NCBI GenBank assembly: GCA_018985225.1
Contig: JADGIF010000005.1
Location: forward strand, 1-48,303
Source of the DNA: Amoeboradix gromovi
Taxonomy: Eukaryota; Sanchytriomycota; Sanchytriomycetes; Sanchytriales; Sanchytriaceae
DNA length: 48,303 nt
Reading direction: 5' to 3'
The position numbers and the translations under genes were made by a program. The notes beneath the pieces are model-generated. The model did no database searches, had not been told where the DNA came from, and was given only the letters and a program-made list of their open reading frames with translations. This document shows, piece after piece, positions 9,603-18,333 of this stretch (positions within the stretch are counted from its first letter, which is position 1; every line of letters starts with the position of its first letter).

Positions 9603-9755
9603 TTATTTTATTTGAATTGCACTCATTAAGTTCTTTCTTCTTTCCAACTGGCGCAGATTCTTTCGGCCTTCTAAATATTCCTTGTAAGATATTATACTGC
9701 CCCAAGCTAATCCATTTAAAAATGGGGATCCTATTATATTAAACAACTCGGACAT
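9603..9755 (-). CDS. 50-aa ORF resembling the N-terminus of a CAAX protease (uncertain)
   Basis: ATG to TAA, 50 codons: a hydrophobic start (FNIIGSPFLNGLAWGSIIS) followed by YKEYLEGRKNLRQLERRKNL. The helix-then-Y-L-x-x-R-Q pattern recalls the first membrane segment of Ste24/ZMPSTE24, but no protease body follows. It stops 13 bp before the ATG of the 180-aa gene on the same strand. I tried joining the two by GT..AG splicing and no option kept frame, so they are listed apart. It could be a real micro-protein, an upstream ORF, or a fragment. Confidence 0.3.
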   Translation of the reverse strand: MSELFNIIGSPFLNGLAWGSIISYKEYLEGRKNLRQLERRKNLMSAIQIK

Positions 9756-10467
9756 GTTCTGAAAAGCAAACTAGGAGAAATTGCGGGATGGAGAGTTCTA
9801 CCTATTTGAGATATTTTTATAAATTTTATTTAGTTTTTGTAAAATACCCACTTCAGGGTCGTTTCTCGCCATCGATTGGGCCAGGTGGCTGTTGTCGCTG
9901 CTACCAAAATAAACTATGACCTCCTTAACGATTGTCCTAGTCTCCCAGAAAGTCAAGAGTTACCACTGAGAAACTGATTAAGACTTTGAGGTCCATGATA
10001 AGAAAGTGTGTCAAGCGTAGACAACTATAAAACTATAGAAAGATGATCAGTTGAGAAGTGAAGTTCGTGAAATCACTATAGATGGTTTATTGAAACAGCA
10101 TAACCTGCTTTAGCATCAACAATACGAAATAGGTTTGTTCTTTGTAACCTAAAATAACTAGTGATTGCAAACGCATCATATTTTTCCGTTGTTGAAGTAT
10201 TTATTAGGTGTTTCTTTAGAAGTGGAGCCATTCGACCGATGAAAAAAAATAAGATAGAGTTTTATGCAGATGAAAGTGTCTGCAAAAAGAAGCATAGGCA
10301 CAATATAGCCATGTAATCGTGATAAATGGTTAATTCAGTTGAAGTCGATAGCCGGTTAACAGTGTACTCATCGATTAGTTAGTGTATAATCTCACAGTAT
10401 GGCATTGTGAGTCCTAAACATCTAAGGGCATTAAATATACTTACTAAGACACTTTTATGAAATTAAT
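9756..10467. other. Gene-free region with old repeat remnants
   Basis: No protein gene is supportable in about 710 bp. A diverged copy of the IS607 left end sits at about 10310-10353, and a weaker trace (gatggtttattgaaacag) near 10080. The rest is AT-rich unique sequence without visible tRNA or repeat structure. Confidence 0.5.
10310..10353 (-). mobile_element. Diverged IS607-like left end
   Basis: GTGATAAATGGTTAATTCAG and the bases around it align with the inner part of the relic left end (cgcGATAAATGATTTATTCA) and even better with 26345-26388. No HTH coding remains beside it. Probably an older member or sister family. Confidence 0.35.
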
Positions 10468-11636
10468 TTATTTTGTTCCTTTTATGGTAGCCGATATCGT
10501 CTTTTTATTCAGCTCAAGTGATGGCAGTATACTTCCAGACACAGCTAATATACACGCTAATAATATGATAACAATATAGAACTCTAAAAGGAAACTAAAA
10601 GCCCATGGCAGCTCCAGGAATACGTTGCTTTGTAAACAAAAAAACACTCCTGTTAGACTTCCAATCAGCGTTCCAAGTGCTGCACTACTTAATACGATAC
10701 TCATTGATTCATAGACATACACTCTCACAAGTATTGCCTTTGTAAAGCCTAATGATCTAAGCACCCCATACTCCCAGCTGTTATCCTTGACATTTGATTC
10801 AAAAGAGATGATTAACACAAAAAAACAAAGTATTATTGCTCCTATGCTGACACTATTCAGAGTGAAATTGCCTTTAGTTTTCGTATCCTGTGTGTTCTTT
10901 ATCGCAGCCCTAGCATCATTTATTATAATATCTTGATTTAGTATAGTGTTCAACTCGTTCATAAATGATTCTATTTGCAAATTACTTGCATCTTGGCTTA
11001 ACTTAATAAAGCAGTCCTTTAATGGCAAATCTGTTTTTGACAAAACTGTTACGTTTGTGTTTGCTACAGTATCAACTGTTGAAAGCAGTGATTTAAAATC
11101 ATCCATTTTCACTAGCATAGTTGCAGATTTGGTGAATGATGATATGTCTGGAAAGCCGCTCATTTTAGAGACAGTAGCCACAGGCTTTACAATAAATCGA
11201 GAAGTCACTGTGTTTATATCACTAACAGGTAATATACACTTAAATTCTTAATCACAATATCAGTAATTACTCTATCGATACTAACGTTGGTCAACGCTAA
11301 ACTACCTGAAGAAATGGTGTTCTTTACAACATAATAGAAAGCGCTTTTATCTAGCAGCACAACATTGCCAAGAGCATTAGCATACTTTCCATTAGTATTA
11401 GATATTGCATCTATTATTTGGAAAGAAACGTTTGTTTGATCGAAGTTGTTCAAAAAAGTATTTGGAAGGATCAAATTAGTTTTTCCATTATCATTTGAAA
11501 GGGCAAAGCCTACATTGAGAGAATTGACCACGAAAATAGTGCTCTCGGGAAGCGGATTACCGTTGAGAGGTTTCTTAATTGTGCTTCGAGTCTGGTTCGG
11601 TGATTGGAAAGACGTCAGGTTGAGAATTATATCTTT
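10468..11636 (-). pseudogene. FtsX/MacB-type permease, 5'-truncated
   Basis: C-terminal part of an ABC-type permease of the FtsX/MacB fold. It has a long extracellular-type domain, then three membrane helices: ILCFFVLIISFE (TM2), IVLSSAALGTLIGSLTGVFF (TM3) and YIVIILLACILAVSGSILPS (TM4). Between TM2 and TM3 lies the diagnostic NSWEYGVLRSLGFTKAILVRVYVYES pattern (E..VLRSLG......V...E), written here only as key residues. Two frames must be joined near 11255; a 32-nt GT..AG intron (11239-11270, phase 0) does this and gives SIDR-CILPVSD. No ATG or first helix precedes: the frame opens after a TAG at 11637-11639, and HIS1 begins 200 bp away. It is either a decayed gene or one with unseen 5' exons. 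No partner ATPase is nearby. Confidence 0.6.
11239..11270 (-). other. Proposed 32-nt intron in the permease gene
   Basis: Minus strand, GTAATTAC at the 5' end and AATTTAAG at the 3' end. Removing it joins two open frames in phase 0. A plain frameshift mutation remains possible. Confidence 0.4.
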
Positions 11637-11844
11637 CTACAGAGTGTGTCCCCCCATCTCGACGTATTTAACTCAACATTTCAAATTTTTCATAACCACT
11701 CTTGAATCAGTTAATCACTTTGTTTTGTAATTACCGTGAGGAAACAGTGACTGAGAAATAATTTCTTGGGATCAAATGAAAAATCGTTACCTTATATCAA
11801 GGAATAAAAACGCAATACCTGTTTATACTATTTTACTGAAATAT

Positions 11845-12714
11845 TCATCTGCAGTTGTGAATATCAAATATTAAAATATCTGATGCACCAACATCTAATA
11901 ATTTGTCCATAATATCACCTTGTTTTTCTTGATCTATCATAACGCTAACAGACACCCATTCTTCATTTTCCAAAGGACTTACCGTAGGTGCTTTTCTTCC
12001 AGGAGTAATCAATTTGGCATCCCTTAGACTACTTCTAGGTACATTATAAGTGCAGTAAACATGTTTTTTAGCGTCAATAACACCCTGAATTCTACCAGTT
12101 ATTGTTTTAAACAGATCTTTAAAAGGGTTATTAGGGTTTGCAATCAAAACACATTCTGACGAATGAATCGTATGCAGCTCTTTTAAACCGGCTGCCTTCA
12201 TTGTATCACCACTCTCTACCAAATCGCAAACCGCGTCGGCTAGACCTAACTGACAAGCTATTTCAACAGACCCACTAACGTAAGAACAATTGATTTCAAG
12301 CCTTAGTTTATTTTTAAAATAATCCTTCACTGTATTGGGAAAAGACGAAACAATTTTTTTTTCATTTAAGTCTTCTATCTTCATTTTAGATCCTTCAGGA
12401 ACTTGGACTACTAATCTACATTTGCCAAACCCTAGTCTTAGTTCTTCGGTCACTTTATTTCTAACCTGGCTTTCTAGTACCATATCTGACCCAGTTATTC
12501 CAGCGTGAATGCTTCCATCGGCAACATATATAGGAATGTCTTTGGCAGGCAAAAATATCAATGCAATTGGTAAGTTAGTACAATACGCAATATCTAATCG
12601 GTTCTTCTTCGAAAATTTAATATCAGCACCTTTCAGCATATCCATACAAGTATCATATAATCTTCCTTTCTTTGGTATAGCAATCTTCAACTTGTCGTCA
12701 AAATTGAAAGTCAT
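11845..12714 (-). CDS. HIS1: ATP phosphoribosyltransferase
   Basis: 289 aa. HisG/HIS1 condenses ATP with PRPP in the first step of histidine synthesis and is feedback-inhibited by histidine. Visible: the N-terminal KIAIPKKGRLYDTC, GITGSDMVLES, FGKCRLVVQVPEG, the PRPP-binding loop LADAVCDLVESGDTMKAAGL (about 155-175), and a C-terminal ACT-like regulatory segment with VSVMIDQEKQ and LDVGASDILIFDI. This is the long form (HisG-L), which acts alone without HisZ, as in fungi. It starts at an ATG; the next gene on the same strand downstream is the truncated permease. No frame breaks. Confidence 0.95.
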   Translation of the reverse strand: MTFNFDDKLKIAIPKKGRLYDTCMDMLKGADIKFSKKNRLDIAYCTNLPIALIFLPAKDIPIYVADGSIHAGITGSDMVLESQVRNKVTEELRLGFGKCRLVVQVPEGSKMKIEDLNEKKIVSSFPNTVKDYFKNKLRLEINCSYVSGSVEIACQLGLADAVCDLVESGDTMKAAGLKELHTIHSSECVLIANPNNPFKDLFKTITGRIQGVIDAKKHVYCTYNVPRSSLRDAKLITPGRKAPTVSPLENEEWVSVSVMIDQEKQGDIMDKLLDVGASDILIFDIHNCR

Positions 12715-13320
12715 GAGGGGAGAAGTAGCAATCAGAAACTCTGAAAAATGGATGCAATTATAAGTCGGGGATACTCCCTTCGAGACCGTGTTGTATACGG
12801 TGCTCGTTCAAGCACCCTACCAAACGAGGTTTTTACCTACAGTGAATAAATATGCAAGACAATATTCATGTTGGGGCAGCAATTATATGTCTACTAAAAC
12901 CTGTCTAGTTGTTACTTCTTCCGACATCGTTTTCTCTGACACTGCTAGATGTTTAAAAACATGATTCTTCGAGCCATGTTTCCAAATAAACTGATTTCTC
13001 TTTTATTTCTTTCGCTTATTACTATTGGAGCCTAATTTATAACTCGTGTCTTGCCTGATCGTGATTCATTCCTGGTTATCATATATTTTGCCGTATTCAA
13101 AGTAAAATTACGGCTTTGTAAATATGACAGTTATACTACTTTTAACATCGCATTATTGTAAATTTTATAGACGGGTCTCAGTTAGCTATGTAAAACACTC
13201 GCAGATCGTGTTCCCAGTCATAAATTTCAGCCATACTCGTAAATTCTGCAATAATATAAAGGCTTAATGACATTAAATCAAAATTTGCAGGCTTTAAAGC
13301 CGAGTTCATATCTAACAGTA
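12715..13320. other. Gene-free region upstream of HIS1
   Basis: About 600 bp without a gene. Near 12781-12830 are two adjacent hairpins, ACCGT-7 nt-ACGGT and GGTGCT-6 nt-AGCACC, in the HIS1 5' region. I could not fold the surrounding sequence into a tRNA. They may be regulatory or chance. Confidence 0.45.
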
Positions 13321-13839
13321 GAGACATCAAATATAAAAACTGGACTAACTTTCTATAACAACTTGGAACATTATTTCAGCTTTATTAGTTTTATGGATTT
13401 AAGAGGCGAGTGGACATTCAGCTAGTTGACGAGTATAAAAGGAAAATAAACAACTTTTTGTATCGAAATTTCAAAAATAAATATTCTGTACAGCTATTCT
13501 CTTACTCTTTCATCCAATCTTTATTTCAAATAAACCTCTGATTCATAATAGGGTATATTTTCATTTAATCTTGCCCGTAAATAGAGACCCTTCCTAATAA
13601 AGTTATGGCCAAGAGAATGCAAAAGCTTTCATACACCAGCAAATCAAAGAAATGTAGTGTCTGTGAGAATGAAATAGACAAGAGTAATGATGTTAGTATA
13701 ACATTACAAAATGACTCTAGAAAAGAATGCCGTCTCGGAAAATTGGTATAATAGAAGATCTTTTATTAATGAGAGCATTTCCTCCGTATGGTGCACCTTT
13801 AAAAACGACTTAGTCTAGTTTTTATATTTGGTGTCCCAA
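13321..13839 (+). mobile_element. TIR element copy 1 (about 519 bp)
   Basis: Starts gagacatcaaatataaaaac and ends tttttatatttggtgtccca, which are inverted repeats of each other (about 30 bp). The same ends and interior occur at 23755-24163, 34441-34871 and from 48081. The interior has a TATA-like TATAAAAGG (about 13435), then an ORF with a CSVC zinc-knuckle half (13605-13751), then 3' sequence with AAGATCTTTTATTAATGA. Compared with copy 3 it lacks about 100 bp of the coding part. It lies 21 bp from IS607 relic B. Confidence 0.8.
13605..13751 (+). CDS. Small CxxC protein encoded by TIR element (truncated copy)
   Basis: 48 codons from ATG: MAKRMQKLSYTSKSKKCSVC, then ENEIDKSNDVSITLQNDSRK, ECRLGKLV and stop. 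Copy 3 continues instead as RKCTFCLDAQRPHVFERDAG and further. Together the copies suggest a protein with two CxxC pairs (CSVC and CTFC) about 35 residues apart, a possible zinc-binding fold. I do not recognise a transposase. This copy is cut short by an internal deletion. Confidence 0.4.
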   Translation: MAKRMQKLSYTSKSKKCSVCENEIDKSNDVSITLQNDSRKECRLGKLV

Positions 13840-13860
13840 GCGATCCAAAATCCGAACTCT

Positions 13861-14443
13861 CTCGTTAAAAGTCCAGATTTCCGAGAAAATCGAGAATTTC
13901 CACAGAGAAACTAATGCTAGATCTCCGTTAGAGTGATCGCCCACGCTTTCACTACCCTGAGGCGGGATTGAATAAGGATGCAGACACTTGATGTATATAT
14001 TCCTTGCTGCCATATGGTCTCTATCTCCTAATGACACTTTGTACAAGTGTAGGTGTCTCAATTGGTTTTCTTTAGAGTACCACGCCTTGTACATGTCTGA
14101 CTAGTAAATGATTCATTGCATTCGACCATCGTCTTTCCTCTTTGCTTACACTTGAATTTTAAGCGTTGCTTGAATGCGTAATGGGACATCGTAGCCATGT
14201 TTCTTCCGAATTGCTCAACAATCTACTTATCATTTGACTAGTATTGAACGATGATGAGAATATAAGATCATATGTCTTTGTATGCTGTACCTGCTAGTTA
14301 TTTCTTTACAATTGATTTACCGTTTGTGAAAATGAAGAATGTCGAGTATTTGAGCTATTAGAAAAATCTGGAAAAGTCTTGAAATTATACAAAAATACAT
14401 ACAAATTCGCGATAAATGATTTATTCAAGAAAACAATCGAGCT
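13861..14443 (-). mobile_element. IS607-type relic B with TnpB/Fanzor2 C-terminal remains
   Basis: Both ends are present: left end at 14443 (CTCGATTGTTTTCTTG) and right end TTTTAACGAG at 13861. Inside, the TnpA HTH start (KEITSRYSIQ) is fused by deletion to a TnpB/Fanzor segment: FSSSFNTSQMISRLL, then MSHYAFKQRLKFKCKQRG, VECNESFTSQTCTRRGTLKK and RDHMAARNIYIK. These match the TnpB order of (K)FxTSxM, HYxFxxRLxxK, ExxTSxxCxxC and the RuvC-III motif RDxNAAxNI. Stops and at least two frame shifts make it dead. Fanzor2 proteins are known to travel with IS607-like elements in eukaryotes and large viruses. Confidence 0.8.
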
Positions 14444-14502
14444 AGCCACTTTGATTTACCACTTTTATTTCTAGAATTCGCGAACACTATTTCGTGTAAG
14501 AG

Positions 14503-16317
14503 TCACTCGTAAGATACATCATGCTTTCTCTCTTCTTTCAGTGTCCTTTTTAATGGTATTACTTGCTCTATAACTGACTTCTTTTTCTTCCATATAAAAT
14601 GGTCAAAAGGTATAATTTTCCTTAGTTTTTGCACCGTCATTAACCATTTTGGATCTATAAATTCTTCTATTTTGTACGCTTGACCAAGCTTTTCTAATTG
14701 CTCTAATACTACATAATCTGCATCTTTTATACTTGTTAAACTAGCTCCTAGTCCTAAGGCAATCTCTTTGTATCGCTCATCAGGTACGTGTAGCTTCATT
14801 GATTGTAATATATTATTGTTTTCTTGCTCTGCAGTAATATTCTCTAACTTTTCATTTTTAACCAAAAATGGCACAATATCGACAAATTTTCCCATACTCA
14901 CACAGCGAAGTAGCCATTCTTTTGTTGCTATAGGTATGTTGTACTTAGTACATGCTTTAATCTTCTCATTGTTGCCATCATAAGGTCTCGGGGCTATTAG
15001 GTAATTGACATTATTTGTAAATGTATCATCAAAACGACCGCCTAATATCCTTATTACCTGTTTAATAGTTAGCCTGTATCTTATGTCATAGCCAGTTACA
15101 GTAAAAACTTTATTATCAAATTCCACTAGTGGCAATACGTGTTTAAACGGTTTATACTGAATATCGTCGTATTTTCCCAACTCAAATTGCGCATCTGCCC
15201 TATAATCCGAATATGCATCGGTAAACCAAGTCTCATTAACTACGTGAACAAGATTATCATCCCCTGATTTCAATAAGAACTTCTTTGATGATAATAAATA
15301 GGGCAATTTCGAGGACCAAATAATAATCCAGTTGAACTTAAGCTCTTTGAGAAACTTCAGTAAAACTCTCATGTTATACTCTTGATTCTCTTTGATATTC
15401 GACCATGGCCTAGGTAGTTCTTGCAGAGCAAAACAATGCCCACCCATTTTTAAAATGTTAGATCTATATTTGCGACGAGTATCTACTTCAAAACCACAAA
15501 GCACGAATGCCAATGTGTCAAATATACCTGGTGACTTTGGAGTCATTAGTGTGTTCTGAATCGGAGTCACCGAGAGACAGGAGTCTTCATCCATAAATGC
15601 GGATATTCGGTTCTCGGAATGTTGCTCAAGAGATCGAGAAGCAAGAAGATCGATAGCATGGTCCATATCTCTGCCTTTGTGCTCATTGTTTAAATTATAA
15701 GCAGTTATAGAAACATCTGTCGAAGAAGATTTCTTAGTTGCAGACTCTGTGTGTGGAATAACAATTTCACCATCATCTACACAGTATTCTGTGCCAGGCA
15801 AATCCAAAATACAGTTGTATATTATGCACAACTTAACCCATTTCTCGTTGTACATTGAAATTTCAGGGTGATCACTAATATGAAAAGTGGACGCTGAAGA
15901 ACTTACTATGCTTCCCTGCGCGTACAATATAAGCTCTTCAAGAGTTGCATTGGGCTCCTCTAAAGAGAATGATTTGTCTTTAAATAAAAAAATTGAATAG
16001 AAATCTTGATCGTACATTTTGGAATTAACAGGCTGCAATCGCTTTTGAGATAAGCAATCAACAAGCCATCTGGTTCCGCATACATTAACCTTGTATTTCT
16101 TACCAATAAGCTTCTTTTTTGAGGGTCGTAGATCCAGCATGACAATATGGCTATTGTAAAATGATAAAGATTCTGTAATCTTAGCACCTAAACAATAAGC
16201 AAGTAACATCCATTCGGATCTACCTGCACCGCATGGCGTGAGAGTGCACCTTGCTAGCGGCAAATCACTGGAAAATATTGACATTTTAGTATCAAAAAAT
16301 AATTTTAGCTTCAACAT
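14503..16317 (-). CDS. BRCT-repeat replication/checkpoint protein (Rad4/Dpb11/TopBP1-like)
   Basis: 604 aa, close to fission-yeast Rad4/Cut5 (about 650 aa), which loads Cdc45/GINS and activates the ATR checkpoint. At least three BRCT-like repeats are visible. The first, about 20-105, has the typical late W in GTRWLVDC. The second spans about 260-385. The third, about 405-490, is the clearest: KVFTVTGYD, ILGGRFDDTFTNNVNYLIAP, IPIATKEWLLRCV. A weak fourth, about 520-580, has LGASLTSI.DADYVVLE and ..WL. A Ser/Thr-rich linker lies at about 185-255. Rtt107 or another BRCT scaffold is an alternative. It is divergent from MCM10 with 111 bp between the starts. Confidence 0.7.
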   Translation of the reverse strand: MLKLKLFFDTKMSIFSSDLPLARCTLTPCGAGRSEWMLLAYCLGAKITESLSFYNSHIVMLDLRPSKKKLIGKKYKVNVCGTRWLVDCLSQKRLQPVNSKMYDQDFYSIFLFKDKSFSLEEPNATLEELILYAQGSIVSSSASTFHISDHPEISMYNEKWVKLCIIYNCILDLPGTEYCVDDGEIVIPHTESATKKSSSTDVSITAYNLNNEHKGRDMDHAIDLLASRSLEQHSENRISAFMDEDSCLSVTPIQNTLMTPKSPGIFDTLAFVLCGFEVDTRRKYRSNILKMGGHCFALQELPRPWSNIKENQEYNMRVLLKFLKELKFNWIIIWSSKLPYLLSSKKFLLKSGDDNLVHVVNETWFTDAYSDYRADAQFELGKYDDIQYKPFKHVLPLVEFDNKVFTVTGYDIRYRLTIKQVIRILGGRFDDTFTNNVNYLIAPRPYDGNNEKIKACTKYNIPIATKEWLLRCVSMGKFVDIVPFLVKNEKLENITAEQENNNILQSMKLHVPDERYKEIALGLGASLTSIKDADYVVLEQLEKLGQAYKIEEFIDPKWLMTVQKLRKIIPFDHFIWKKKKSVIEQVIPLKRTLKEERKHDVSYE

Positions 16318-16428
16318 TAATTGGAGCCAAAATTTTGTACCTTACTGTCCAGAATCTGTCGAGTGTTATTACGAGGTTAAATTCCAATGAAAATAATTTT
16401 TTAAACATTTTTGAAAATTACTTAATTG

Positions 16429-17157
16429 ATGCTTGAAGATTTAATAGAAGCAAGTTTTGAAGAAAAGGAAATTAAAATCGAAAGAAGGCTACATATACCA
16501 GTGACAGATTACCAAGAATTTGCAGCAGGTGGTAAATATATTAGTCTGGATAAATTATTAAACTTGCATAGAATTCCTGCTGTAAATTGGTACACCGTTG
16601 GAGTAGTCCAGATAATTGAAAAATCTTCTTTTGAGCTTTCAGATATGAAAGGCCTAAGTATCAAATGCATCAACCATATTGAGCCAGTTAACGAGGGTGA
16701 TGTTGTTGCCGTGTCTAATCCAATCTGGAGACAAAATCTCATGATTCAAGAAAAAGGAAATATACACTATATCGGTAAGACTGGAGCCATACGCTGCAGG
16801 CAATGTAAAAGACTAACTATAGATGTGCTTTGTTCTGTGCATTTGCGAGAATCCATCCAGGATCGCAAAAATGAACGGCAGAATGTTAAAACTTCAAGCT
16901 CAGTATTCCAATTTGAAAAAAAAGAGTTTAAAAAGCCAGAAATTCTTGATAAGTCAACCGAAGATTTCTTTGATTACATTTCCAAGAAGAATGACAGAGT
17001 TTCAAATCTACTAAAAAGACAAACGAGAGTTCAATCTCCAAAGAATTATTCTAATCCCATGTTGAAGCAAACTGCTTTTTACAAGATTCAGGAGAAAAAG
17101 AACTCTGCTAAAGCTGTTGATTTAAGTTCTGAGCTTTTGATTGATTTCGACGAATAA
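16429..17157 (+). CDS. MCM10: Short MCM10-like replication factor
   Basis: 242 aa from the ATG at 16429. MCM10 links the CMG helicase to polymerase alpha. The core OB-fold pattern is visible: NWYTVGVVQIIEKSSFELSD (the usual W-x-x-x-G-V ... LSDLK), EGDVVAVSNPIW (G-x-V-V-A-x-x-N-P), and YIGKTGAIRCRQC followed by CSVHL, a compressed version of the family's C..C..C..H zinc finger. A basic, low-complexity tail follows. Yeast and human proteins are 570-875 aa, so only the conserved internal domain remains. Adjacent to a Dpb11-like gene, which fits replication initiation. Identification rests on the motif pattern and is fairly but not fully sure. Confidence 0.65.
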   Translation: MLEDLIEASFEEKEIKIERRLHIPVTDYQEFAAGGKYISLDKLLNLHRIPAVNWYTVGVVQIIEKSSFELSDMKGLSIKCINHIEPVNEGDVVAVSNPIWRQNLMIQEKGNIHYIGKTGAIRCRQCKRLTIDVLCSVHLRESIQDRKNERQNVKTSSSVFQFEKKEFKKPEILDKSTEDFFDYISKKNDRVSNLLKRQTRVQSPKNYSNPMLKQTAFYKIQEKKNSAKAVDLSSELLIDFDE

Positions 17158-18333
17158 AAGAATACGGTTACACCAATTTAATTTTTTCATTCATAAATAT
17201 ATTCTTCTACATCATCAGACCAACTAGGTAAAAAATACACAAAAGGCAAATTATATTCCGGTGACTTGGCAATAATTTGTTAACAATTTCTCTTCTTTAT
17301 TTGCCTCTCTATGAGTTTAGGACTGTTTTAGCCGGAAAATATATATCAATCCGAGACTGCACTATAGCAGGCTTGTTATCTTCAACGAGTGGCTCATTTC
17401 CAACCTTCAAAACTTAAACCGGTTTAAACACCTAATGAAAGAGCAAGTCGAGGAGCATCCCATCCTGAAGGACCGTAATTGCATGGATACCACATCCTTG
17501 GAGCATTTGCAAGAGCAATTAAAGGAGTTCTTCAAGCTCACAAGATAAATTACTATGTGAGTCAAAGCAATGATTTCAGTTGCCTGTCGTTTTGTACATT
17601 ATGGCAGAATACTCCGCAGAAAGCAACATATGCTGGAAACTTATCTGAAGATATGATCCAAAGTGATAAAAGCATTGCGCTAAATGTGAACACCTGCCGG
17701 AGAAGGAATAGATCATAGATCAATCGATGCTCCAAACTGCTAGCCTCTCAAGAATCTTCAAGGATGACCCGTCTCTGTAGTACAAGTCAAGAAGCCAAGA
17801 ACCTCAAGTAAGCCATACATAGAAGTAGGCTCAAGGTACTTTATGAGTATTTAAGCGGTAAATCACAAGAAAATGGCGCAATGGACACAATAAATTTGAT
17901 ATGTGGATTCTTTTCTGTTGATACCAATCGCAGCCATAACACACCATTCTCCGTTAGACGTTGAAAACAGATCGTTAACTAAGACATGCTAGACTTCTGA
18001 ACTTGATTGAATTAGGTATATGCAGCTGAATATGGCTCTAGATCAGGTCTTGCTCATCTTCTTGGATATTAGTAAGCGCACATGATTGCTTCCTAAGCCG
18101 AGAGTTATCAGTGACTTATTCAAGTATACTATGATTTATGCCACTATACAGTTTCTGTATTGTTCATCACCAATTTTTTCAGTATGAATAATGCATTCTC
18201 GCTGAGATAAGATCAAAGATCTGAACTCGTAAATAAAATAAAGCGTACTGCCTGGATTCTTTACACAAGCACCTACTAAGAAAAACAGTTTATACAATAA
18301 AAGATTTGCTCAAAGTGATTTACTGTTTCTTAT
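17158..18333. other. Gene-free region
   Basis: About 1.2 kb with no convincing gene. Short frames exist (17435-17548, 37 codons; 17479-17718, 79 codons, overlapping in other frames), but neither has a motif or protein-like character. No repeats matching the two mobile families were seen apart from a 12-bp GAGTATTTAAGC shared with relic A. Confidence 0.5.

Noticed and set aside
9603-9755. Joining the 50-aa ORF to the 180-aa protein as exon 1
   Set aside because: No GT..AG pair gave a consistent reading frame across the join.
12760-12835. Possible tRNA (anticodon-arm-like hairpin with T33 and A37)
   Set aside because: No acceptor stem or TTCRA-type T arm could be fitted on either strand.
17479-17718. 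79-codon plus-strand ORF
   Set aside because: No motif, no protein-like pattern, overlaps another short frame; likely chance.
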